A stretch of 64,000 bases of DNA, taken from CATQHD01 sp965243165 (lineage in GTDB: Bacteria > Actinomycetota > Acidimicrobiia > Spongiisociales > Spongiisociaceae). The DNA is taken from contig OZ251535.1 of the NCBI GenBank assembly GCA_965243165.1, forward strand, positions 1,426,001-1,490,000, read 5' to 3'. Below are positions 53,901 through 60,670 of this stretch, piece after piece (the first letter of the stretch is position 1; the number at the start of each line of letters is the position of its first letter). The notes beneath the pieces are model-generated. The model saw only the letters and a program-made list of their open reading frames with translations. It searched no databases and was not told the origin of the DNA. The translations under genes and the position numbers were made by a program.

Positions 53901-55589
53901 ACCTTCACCTCCAACCGTTTGTACCACTACTGGACGGAGAGGGCCCGGGCGCCGGTCACCGGCCGGATCCTGCACGAAGATCCGGCCAACGACCGGTTGG
54001 TGATCTCCGCCCAGGAACGGGTGATGCTGGTCGAATACGACCGCGGCGACCTTCTCAACGGAGCCAGGTCGTTGTCCGCGTTCGAGGACGGTTTCCCCGA
54101 CGCGGCCCATCTGCGGGTCGCCGCCTACAACCCGGGAGGCGCCAGCCGGCTGGAACTCCTCCCCGAATGGCCCGCCTTGGATCATCCCGACGGTCCGGAG
54201 GCCGGCGCGGACGCCCGGTTCGGACAGTCGTTCGCGGCCGACAACGGGGTGCTGGTGGTGGGCGCCGGCTACGAGGACGTCGGCGGCGCCGAGCGGGCGG
54301 GCAGGGTGTACGTATACGACGGCTTAGGGGACGCCTCCCCGGCGGTGCTGACGGCGCCCGACCCCAGGGCGAACGACCATTACGGATACGACGTGGATAT
54401 TTCGGGCAGCACGATCGTGGTCGGCGCTCCCAGGAACGATCATGTGAGCGACGCCGCCGCGGCCGACAACGGGCGGGTGTTCGTGTATGTCCGGCCCGCG
54501 GGCGGCTGGCGGACCGGCCAGAGCCCCGCCGCCGTATTGACCAACTCGGGGCTGGGCGCCTCGGGCCGCTTCACCCTCGCCGCTTCGGTGAACGGCGCGG
54601 ACTATCCGGCTTGCACCGACAGCGCACGCTTCAACCACAGGTTCGGTTACGGAGTGGCGGTGTCCCGGGACGAGAGCACGGTGGCGGTCACCTCGCGCGA
54701 CCCGCGCGCCCCCGTGCCCGACTGCGCCGGCGCCTCGTCGAGGGGGGACGGCTTGGCCTATGTGTTCGAGAAGAACGACAACGGCACCCCCGGCTGGGAG
54801 AACGACAACGGGCGGGGCCGGACGGTGCTGTGGCCCAGCACGACCATCGACCGGACCGACGTCAATTCCGAGGAGTTCGGACGGGAACGGTCGGTTTCGG
54901 TGTCCAACGACGGCGGCGTGATCGCGGTCGGTATGGGCCTGCGGCCCGTCCAAGCCGACCCCGCCAACCCCAGCAGCCTGCAGAACAGGGCCGGTTCGGC
55001 CTATGTGTTCGTCCGCAGCGGGCCGGAATGGAACACCGGCAACACCCCGGTCGGCCGCCCCGTTGCCCAGACTGCGGTGCTGGCCGCCCCCCAACCGAGG
55101 GAGCAGCAGTGGATGGGCAAGTACGTAGCGGTCTCCGGCGACGGCGGCGCGGTGGCGGCCTCCGGGCACTTCACCGCCCGCGAGGGGCAGCCCGGAGAGA
55201 TGTATGTGTTCACCAGACCCGCCGGCGGATGGGCGGACAGCGCCTCCCCGGCGGTGTTGTCCGCCGAACGGGGTCGGGCCGCGGATGTGTTCGGCCAGTA
55301 CGTGGCGATGAACAACGCAGGCACCGAGGCGGCCGCCGGGCGGCATTACCGCCAGGAGGGCGACTTCCGGGGTTCGGTGGTGCTCTTCGGCCGGCCGTCA
55401 GGCGGTTGGGCGGACGACGGCGCGGCGGACGAAGAGTTCCTCGGCGCGGCGGTCAACGGGCACCTGGGTTGGCAGACCGTGTTCGACAAGACCACCGGCG
55501 CCCTGTACTCGGCCCACCGCTCCGAACCGGACTACCCCGGCGCACCCGGCGGCGGCCGCCTGCTGACCGTCTTCCAAATCCCCAGATAG
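50904..55589 (+). CDS. Exported SLH protein with Ig-like repeats and beta-propeller-like end
   Basis: A 1,561-residue protein with a signal peptide (LVLPLAVLALTASLLAAGAPP). Three SLH repeats follow (about 35-250; FDPDAAVLRWQMALFMARA, FDPYTAVDRAEMALILEAF and FSPDGLVTRAQMAVFITRT), then Ig-like strands. A larger unit is duplicated at about 522-739 and 887-1089, each copy ending in HYW-E, PVTG and an LVEYD or LIEYD segment. Residues 1100-1555 carry FG-GAP-like repeats (FGQSFAADNGVLVVGAG, YGYDVDISGSTIVVGAP), suggesting an integrin-alpha-like propeller. The ATG at 50904 follows GGAGGA. It is a wall-attached surface protein, possibly for adhesion. The SLH repeats are N-terminal here, unlike the giant protein. 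Confidence 0.88.
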   Translation: MNRSEGSIGVRRRLVLPLAVLALTASLLAAGAPPGGAVDGEADATARFSACLGPALESAGFEDITRSFAEDAVNCLAHYRITKGRTADSFDPDAAVLRWQMALFMARAAGPAGIVLPAASNQGFFDVEGMFTEGRRAIDQMAELEIMPGRSRGRFDPYTAVDRAEMALILEAFLEEAQLGAGGQDISEVQPDDEVFDDLDRVTRNEYTAIRKMFETGVAMGTSRNRFSPDGLVTRAQMAVFITRTLAHTQARPEGLTFQAEEGSVTVGGSVEMVVSIRDRSHNPVTDALVDIFYAADAGDAFERDGTCDVDEVRAVQGSVPCEIVYGDDITDASGDLEVVFAPDEDATVWAWSGRAGDVYDDDRDSDRGASLRVEATKAADRLRVTDDMPDNSRYVRFGRRVTFTFQLVDEDGAPVREKNRRMTIAVEESVFRDGVAAASRLSSSTRTYQTNEAGRFTLSFRQVDPRPSSRDAGDRAELDLDVFLPSGSGLTLDDMTALGMAGGGAGDRPAAVWSDEAGAAPSYSLILSQQISYHEASDSDRGAINTVAAVLVDQYGDALSRRTVSFFSDDPEGIGAAADGSSRLRRTTNRSGRAALTYSRDSDESGAERIWAVFTDPGGAGAADDILVRSEPITHYWAEEADGPVTGPLLDKDTAANRLVVSSGGKVHLIEYDGNDQLNNLDGPATLASFEAHLGHTGMERPVPKEVVARVRVSAYASRPSGVSNITLLGGSAVDAPDRAVQVLLLDDLEPGQTHLKLDMPRTVAFTLQVADSTGDPIAEPGWQATVTYTETPVGGSAGAQRTRTVTTDDEGRAEFSFTQAGTSAGGETAKVVFTVSAAAKSGASLPVVGAVSKGAAVPADDPVADDRGKYRVQGADDGAGAAAGLVISLPRNRLPYTAAAAGGAQNTVDARIVDKYGVTVAAATDAVSFLSDDESGLWAEGSTFSSAEADGKRVLGGDAKPANQQAASGGAASVTYSRASAEGAVETIWAVVTVGADTFTSNRLYHYWTERARAPVTGRILHEDPANDRLVISAQERVMLVEYDRGDLLNGARSLSAFEDGFPDAAHLRVAAYNPGGASRLELLPEWPALDHPDGPEAGADARFGQSFAADNGVLVVGAGYEDVGGAERAGRVYVYDGLGDASPAVLTAPDPRANDHYGYDVDISGSTIVVGAPRNDHVSDAAAADNGRVFVYVRPAGGWRTGQSPAAVLTNSGLGASGRFTLAASVNGADYPACTDSARFNHRFGYGVAVSRDESTVAVTSRDPRAPVPDCAGASSRGDGLAYVFEKNDNGTPGWENDNGRGRTVLWPSTTIDRTDVNSEEFGRERSVSVSNDGGVIAVGMGLRPVQADPANPSSLQNRAGSAYVFVRSGPEWNTGNTPVGRPVAQTAVLAAPQPREQQWMGKYVAVSGDGGAVAASGHFTAREGQPGEMYVFTRPAGGWADSASPAVLSAERGRAADVFGQYVAMNNAGTEAAAGRHYRQEGDFRGSVVLFGRPSGGWADDGAADEEFLGAAVNGHLGWQTVFDKTTGALYSAHRSEPDYPGAPGGGRLLTVFQIPR

Positions 55590-55812
55590 AGCCGGCGGCC
55601 AGGGCCGCGATGTCCATGGACCGAGCTGCGGCCTCGGTCGCTGCGGCCCTCCGTCCTGAATCTGAACGGCCGTCCGCGAGTTGGTATCCTCCCCCCGCAG
55701 GCGCGGCTTCGGGCGGTGTGCCCTCGTCGAATGGCGCCCATTAGTTAGGGTGCAGGTTGCCGAGCCGCCCCGGCCGCTGATTCAGGTTCATATCGAGGGA
55801 GGTCGAAAGCAG

Positions 55813-57906
55813 GTGAAGGCGCCGTTCGTCGCCCCCGGCGAAACATCCGTGTTCCAACTCGAGCTGACCCGGCCCTATCGGGTCATCACCTCCGGCGAGG
55901 GCGCCTGGGTGGAGGACTCCACCGGCAAGCGCTACCTGGACGCCATGAGCGGCGGTTCGATGCCCGCCGGCTTGGGCCACGGCCGCCGCGACCTGATCGA
56001 GGCCGCCTTGGAGCAGTCCCGCCGCATCGCCTGCCTGGACAACAAACGGCTCACCACCCCCTGGCAGGAAGCCCTGGCCGCCGAGCTGGTTGCGCTGGCC
56101 CCGCCCGGCCTTTCTCGGGTGCGGTTCGTAACCGGGGGTTCGGAGGCCAACGAAACCATGATCCGGGCCGCCCGCGCCTACCACACCGCCCGGGGAGAGC
56201 CGCAGCGGTGGCAGATCATCTCCCCGGCCCAGGCCTACCACGGCTCCACCATGGCCACCCTGGCCCTGACCGGAAGGCCCGGACTGCATGGCGCCTTCGG
56301 CCCTTACCTCAGCCGCCACGCCCACATCCCCCCTTCCACCCGGCGTTTCGACCCCACCGGCGGGGAGGCGCTCGCCGCCCTCGACGAAGCCTTGGAGCAG
56401 GCCGGCCCGGAGAACGTCTCGGCTTTCTTCTGCGAGCCGGTCAGCGCCGCCGCTCTGCCCGCCTACTCGCCGCCCGACCGGTTCTGGGAGGGGCTCGCCG
56501 AGCGCCGGGAGCGGCACGGATTCCTGGTCTGCTTCGACGAGGTGGTGACCGGGGTGGGCCGGACCGGCAGCTGGTTCGCAGCCGAGGGGCTGCCCTGCCT
56601 CCCTGACATGATCTCCCTGGCCAAGGGGCTGGGGGCGGGGTATACGGCCATCGGGGCGGTCCTCTACGCCGGGCATGTGTACGAAGCCGTCGCCTCGGGC
56701 GGGGTTCCCTACTCCATCGGCCACACCTGGGACGGGGCGCCCCTGCTGTGCGCGGTGGGCCTGGCGGTGCTCGAGGTCCTGAAGAGCGAAGGTTGGGTGG
56801 ATCACGTGGCGGCCAGAGGGCCCTCGCTGCGCCGGGAACTGGAGGCCGCCCTGGAAGACGACGAGATGACGGCGGAGGTGCGGGGCCGGGGCTATCTGCT
56901 CGGCGTGGACTACGCCGACCCGCGGGACGGCGTTTCCTTCCTGCCCCCGGAGCTGGGGGCGGCGGGGCGGATCGAGCGGGCCGCCGCCCGCCGGGGCCTG
57001 CTGATCCTGGGCACCCAGCCCACCCGGGACGGCTTCGCCGGCGACCAGCACCTGTTCGCGCCCCCCTTCGTGACGCCGGAAGACGATTTGGCGGAGATGG
57101 TGGAGCGCATGGCGGCGGCGGTGGGGGAGGTGTCGGCCGAGGTGAAAGACGAGCTGCGGTCGGGCCTGGTCCGAGGCGGCGGCCCCGGCGGGGGCGGCCT
57201 GCGGGCGCTGGTGCTGCAGCACGAGGACCCCACCCCGGGCGGGCTGGTGGTCGACTGGCTGGAAGAGCGCGGAGCGGAGGTGGAGGTGCTGCGCATCGAT
57301 CTGAACGACCGCCGCCCGGACCCGGCCCGCTACGACCTGATCGTGTCGCTCGGATCCGAGTTCGCCGCCTTCGACGATTCAATACCCTGGATCGACCGGG
57401 AGAAAGATCTGCTGATCGAGGCGTTCGGGGCCGACGTCCCGATCCTGGGGGTCTGTTTCGGCGGCCAGCTGCTGGCCCGGGTGCTGGGCGGCCGCTCCTT
57501 CCGGGGCGAGCAGTCGGAGGTGGGCTGGTTGAAGGTCAGGAGCCGCAACCCGGACCTGGTGCCCGAGGGGCCCTGGTTCCAGTGGCACTTCGACACCTTC
57601 TCCCTCCCTCCGGGCGCCGAGTTGCTGGCCGACAGCAAGGCCGGCCCGCAGGCTTTCTCGGCCGGCCGCAGCCTCGGCGTCCAGTTCCATCCGGAAGTAA
57701 CCAACCAGATCATGGAAGGATGGGTCGAAGTCTACCGCCACGAGCTCGACGAGGACGGGGTGGACCCGGGCAGCCTGCTGGAGGAGACCCGGAGGCGGGC
57801 GGCCGCCTCGGAGGCCGCGGCGCGGCAGCTGCTGGAACGCTTCGCCGAGGAAATCGCCGGGCTGGCCCTGCCCCTGCGCCGGCAGGAGGGGCCGGGGCCG
57901 ATCTGA
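55813..57906 (+). CDS. Class III aminotransferase fused to a class I glutamine amidotransferase
   Basis: A 697-residue fusion. Residues 1-440 are a fold-type I, class III PLP aminotransferase with FVTGGSEANETMIRAA, FDEVVTGVGRTGSW and the PLP lysine K271 in SLAKGLGAGY. Residues 460-660 are a class I amidotransferase with nucleophile C548 in GVCFGGQLLA, H626 and E628 in VQFHPEV, and EQSEVGW. The GTG at 55813 follows GGGAGG at ten bases; the frame is open further up but without conservation. Together with the ligase two genes on, it could transaminate a gamma-glutamyl amine and release glutamate. The domain fusion is clear; the pathway is inference. Confidence 0.88.
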   Translation: MKAPFVAPGETSVFQLELTRPYRVITSGEGAWVEDSTGKRYLDAMSGGSMPAGLGHGRRDLIEAALEQSRRIACLDNKRLTTPWQEALAAELVALAPPGLSRVRFVTGGSEANETMIRAARAYHTARGEPQRWQIISPAQAYHGSTMATLALTGRPGLHGAFGPYLSRHAHIPPSTRRFDPTGGEALAALDEALEQAGPENVSAFFCEPVSAAALPAYSPPDRFWEGLAERRERHGFLVCFDEVVTGVGRTGSWFAAEGLPCLPDMISLAKGLGAGYTAIGAVLYAGHVYEAVASGGVPYSIGHTWDGAPLLCAVGLAVLEVLKSEGWVDHVAARGPSLRRELEAALEDDEMTAEVRGRGYLLGVDYADPRDGVSFLPPELGAAGRIERAAARRGLLILGTQPTRDGFAGDQHLFAPPFVTPEDDLAEMVERMAAAVGEVSAEVKDELRSGLVRGGGPGGGGLRALVLQHEDPTPGGLVVDWLEERGAEVEVLRIDLNDRRPDPARYDLIVSLGSEFAAFDDSIPWIDREKDLLIEAFGADVPILGVCFGGQLLARVLGGRSFRGEQSEVGWLKVRSRNPDLVPEGPWFQWHFDTFSLPPGAELLADSKAGPQAFSAGRSLGVQFHPEVTNQIMEGWVEVYRHELDEDGVDPGSLLEETRRRAAASEAAARQLLERFAEEIAGLALPLRRQEGPGPI

Positions 57907-57922
57907 CCGAAGGAGCCGCAGC

Positions 57923-59275
57923 GTGACCATCGACCAAGCATCCACCAGCGTATTTCCGAAGCATCCCGGCTCGAGTTACCCCAGCGTGGAGCGCGCGCGG
58001 GGGGTGCGCCTCTACACCGTCGACGGGAGGATGATCCTCGACGCCTGCTCCGGCGGAGCGATGGCGGCCGGCCTGGGGCACGGGATGGACGAGATCGTGG
58101 ACGACGCCGCCTCGCGGGTGGGGGGCGTCCAGTACTACTACGTTCACCACTTCACCAACCTGCCCCAAGAGCAGCTGGCCCGGCGCCTGACGGAGCTGGC
58201 GCCGGGAATGGCCCGGGTGCGCTTCCAGAGCGGCGGTTCGGAAGCCAACGAGACCGCCCTGCGGCTGGCCCGCCAGTACCACGTAGACCGGGGCGACGGC
58301 GGCCGGTGGATGGTGATCTCGGCGGCCCAGGCCTACCACGGCGCCACCATGGGCACCCTGGCCCTGAGCGGGCGGGCCGACCTGCAGGAACCCTACGTCC
58401 CTTATATGGCCGGGCACTTGCACATCCCCCCCTGCACCGAGCGCTTCGACCCCACCGGCGAGGCCGCCCTTCGGGCCTTGGACGAGGCCTTGGAACAGGC
58501 CGGCCCCGAGGGGGCGGCGGCTTTCTTCTGCGAGCCGGTCAGCGCCCTCTCCCTTCCGGGCTACTCGCCGCCCGCCCGGTTCTGGGAGGGGCTGGCGGAG
58601 CGGCGGGAGCAGCACGGCTTCCTGATCTGCCTGGACGAGGTGGTTACCGGCCTGGGGCGCACCGGGCGCTGGTTCGCCTACGAGGATCTGCCCTTCACCC
58701 CGGACATCGTGACCCTGGGCAAGACCCTGGGGGCGGGTTACTTCCCCCTCTCGGCAACCATGTGCCGGGCTTCGGTCTACGACGCCTTGGCCGACGGTTC
58801 GAAGGAGTTCGACCTGGGCCACACCTGGGACGGGGCGCCGCTGGCGTGCGCAACGGGCTTGGCGGTGATCGACTGCATAGACCGCCGCGGCCTGGTGGAA
58901 CGGGTGTCGGAGCGCGGCCCCGCCCTGCTCGGCCGGTTGGAGGCGGCGGCGGGGGGCTTGCACATGGTGAGCCGGGTGCGGGGCCGGGGTTTCCTGCTGG
59001 GGGTGGAGTACGCCGATCCGAGGGACGGGGCCTCGATCCTGCCGGCCTCCTTCGGCATCGCCGATCTGATTGACGCCCGGGCGCTCGAGAACGGCCTGCT
59101 GGTCCGGTCCACCCCGCCCGACGCCCGCCGCTGGGCGGGCGCGCAGACCCTGCTGGCCCCGGCCTTCACCAGCACCGACGAGGAGCTGGACGAGATGATC
59201 GAGCGGTTCGCCCGGACGGCGGAAGAGGTGGAGCGCATCGTGAAAGACCGCCTGGCGAATGGAGCGACGACATGA
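57923..59275 (+). CDS. Class III PLP aminotransferase
   Basis: This 450-residue aminotransferase has FQSGGSEANETALRLARQYH, the catalytic LDEVVTGLGRTGRWF, and PLP lysine K267 in TLGKTLGAGYFPLSA. It is a paralogue of the first part of the preceding gene: the same strings recur (AQAYHG, HIPP, RFDPTG, EQAGPE, FFCEPVSA, PPxRFWEGLAERRE), so the pair arose by tandem duplication. No amidotransferase domain is attached. The GTG start lies 16 bases after the upstream stop, and the end overlaps the ligase gene by four bases. Confidence 0.92.
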   Translation: MTIDQASTSVFPKHPGSSYPSVERARGVRLYTVDGRMILDACSGGAMAAGLGHGMDEIVDDAASRVGGVQYYYVHHFTNLPQEQLARRLTELAPGMARVRFQSGGSEANETALRLARQYHVDRGDGGRWMVISAAQAYHGATMGTLALSGRADLQEPYVPYMAGHLHIPPCTERFDPTGEAALRALDEALEQAGPEGAAAFFCEPVSALSLPGYSPPARFWEGLAERREQHGFLICLDEVVTGLGRTGRWFAYEDLPFTPDIVTLGKTLGAGYFPLSATMCRASVYDALADGSKEFDLGHTWDGAPLACATGLAVIDCIDRRGLVERVSERGPALLGRLEAAAGGLHMVSRVRGRGFLLGVEYADPRDGASILPASFGIADLIDARALENGLLVRSTPPDARRWAGAQTLLAPAFTSTDEELDEMIERFARTAEEVERIVKDRLANGATT

Positions 59276-60579
59276 CCTGGACCCCGCCCGGACACGGCTT
59301 CGTGCTGCTGGGCATGCCCGACGTGCACGGCTCGATCAGGGGCAAGGCCCTGCGGCCCGGCGCCTTCGCCGACGCGGTGGAGAAGGGGTCGGTGATGACC
59401 GACCTGTGGCTGGGCCTCGACCCGGTGGACATGCCGATCACCGACTACCGGGAATACGGGATCAACACCGGCGCCCCCGATCTGCTCCTGGCGCCCGATC
59501 CCGGCACCCTCCGCCCGCTGTCCTGGCGGCCCGGCTGGGGCGTCTGCCTGGCCGATCCGAGCTGGCCGGACGGGTCCCGCTGCCGCCTGGCTTCCCGCGA
59601 GGTGCTGCGGAGCGTCTTGTCGGACCTGGCCGGCCTCGGCTACGAGGTGCTGGCCGGGTTCGAGTACGAGGTGCGCATCCGGGACGGGGAAGGCCGCCCG
59701 CTCTCGTCGGGCGTCAGCTACAGCCTGGGCGAGATCGGCCGCTTCGACCGCCTGCTGGAGGCCCTGGTCCCGGCCTTCGAGGGCCTGGGGGTGGAGCTGG
59801 AGGCGGTGCATACCGAGGCGGGGCCGGGGCTGTTGGAGCTGAACATCGCCGCCCGGCGCGGGCTGCAGGCCGCCGACGACGCCGCCCTCCTCAAGTTCGC
59901 GGTCAAGGAGGCGGCGGCTTCCCTCGGCCTCACCGCCAGCTTCCTGGCCAAGACCGAGCCCCTGGAGGAGGGTTCCAGCGGCCACGTCCACCTGTCGTTC
60001 TGGCGGGCCGGGGAGAACGGGGAGAGCGAGAACGCCTTCGCCGCCGGACCCGACGGGGACTTCCCCGAAGTATGCATGGCGGCGTTGGGCGGCCTGCTGG
60101 AGCACCTGCCGGCGGCGTCCCTCCTGGTCAACCCGACCGTCAATTCCTACAAGCGCCTGGTGCCGGGTTACTTCGCCCCCGTGAACGTGAGCTGGGGGTA
60201 TGAGAACCGCTCCGCCTCGGTGCGGGCCATCCGGGGAGGGCGCCCGTCCCGCTCCCGTCTGGAATGCCGCCGACCCGGTGCCGACGCCAACCCCTACCTG
60301 GCCCTGGCCGCCCTGGCCGCCTCGGCCGCGCTGGGCGTCAAGGAAGGCGCGGCCCCGCCCCCGCCCGAAACCGGAGACGTATCCGAGCGGGCCGACCTGC
60401 CGCCCCTGCCCAACTCCCTGGAGAGCGCCTTGGCCGCCTTCCGCGCCGACGCCGCCCTCCAAGAAGCCCTGGGCGCCGAGTTCAGCGAGTACTACGCCGT
60501 GTCGAGGGCCTGGGAGCTGAAAGCCTGGCAGCGGAGCGTCAGCGACTGGGAACGCGACCGCTACACCAGAGCCGTTTGA
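59272..60579 (+). CDS. Glutamine synthetase-like gamma-glutamyl ligase
   Basis: This 435-residue glutamine-synthetase-fold enzyme has a beta-grasp N-terminal part with PDVHGSIRGKAL, catalytic acidic strands GFEYEVRI and EAGPGLLELNIA, GSSGHVHLSF, NPTVNSYKRLVPGYFAPVNVSWGYENRSASVR and RRPGADANPYLALAA. The sequence and lack of an adenylylation loop fit GlnA-like relatives that join glutamate to polyamines, ethanolamine or other amines, like PuuA, rather than ammonia. The gene is translationally coupled to the aminotransferase. The substrate is not known. Confidence 0.9.
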   Translation: MTWTPPGHGFVLLGMPDVHGSIRGKALRPGAFADAVEKGSVMTDLWLGLDPVDMPITDYREYGINTGAPDLLLAPDPGTLRPLSWRPGWGVCLADPSWPDGSRCRLASREVLRSVLSDLAGLGYEVLAGFEYEVRIRDGEGRPLSSGVSYSLGEIGRFDRLLEALVPAFEGLGVELEAVHTEAGPGLLELNIAARRGLQAADDAALLKFAVKEAAASLGLTASFLAKTEPLEEGSSGHVHLSFWRAGENGESENAFAAGPDGDFPEVCMAALGGLLEHLPAASLLVNPTVNSYKRLVPGYFAPVNVSWGYENRSASVRAIRGGRPSRSRLECRRPGADANPYLALAALAASAALGVKEGAAPPPPETGDVSERADLPPLPNSLESALAAFRADAALQEALGAEFSEYYAVSRAWELKAWQRSVSDWERDRYTRAV

Positions 60580-60622
60580 CCCCTTCGGTTCCCGGTCCAT
60601 GGCCGGATGGCCGGCCGGTTGC

Positions 60623-60628
60623 TATGAT
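60623..60628 (+). promoter_or_regulatory. -10 box for a leaderless transcript of the methyltransferase operon
   Basis: TATGAT lies six bases before an ATG at 60635, so the RNA would begin at or next to that ATG. No convincing -35 is seen upstream. Confidence 0.5.
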
Positions 60629-60634
60629 CACCCC

Positions 60635-60670
60635 ATGACGCCCGGATTCCCGCCCCGCGCGATTCCATGA
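60635..60670 (+). CDS. 11-codon leader ORF overlapping the methyltransferase start
   Basis: The ORF reads MTPGFPPRAIP and its TGA overlaps the methyltransferase ATG (ATGA, 60667-60670). It starts where the TATGAT box would place the RNA 5' end. It is Pro/Arg-rich. It may couple or delay translation of the methyltransferase. There is no Shine-Dalgarno for the main start, which favours coupling. The ORF is too short to prove by sequence alone. Confidence 0.35.
   Translation: MTPGFPPRAIP

Noticed and set aside
55590..55812. tRNA or small-RNA gene in the gap before the aminotransferase fusion.
   Set aside because: No T-arm (GGTTCRANYCC) or cloverleaf pairing could be made; only short GC-rich palindromes were seen.
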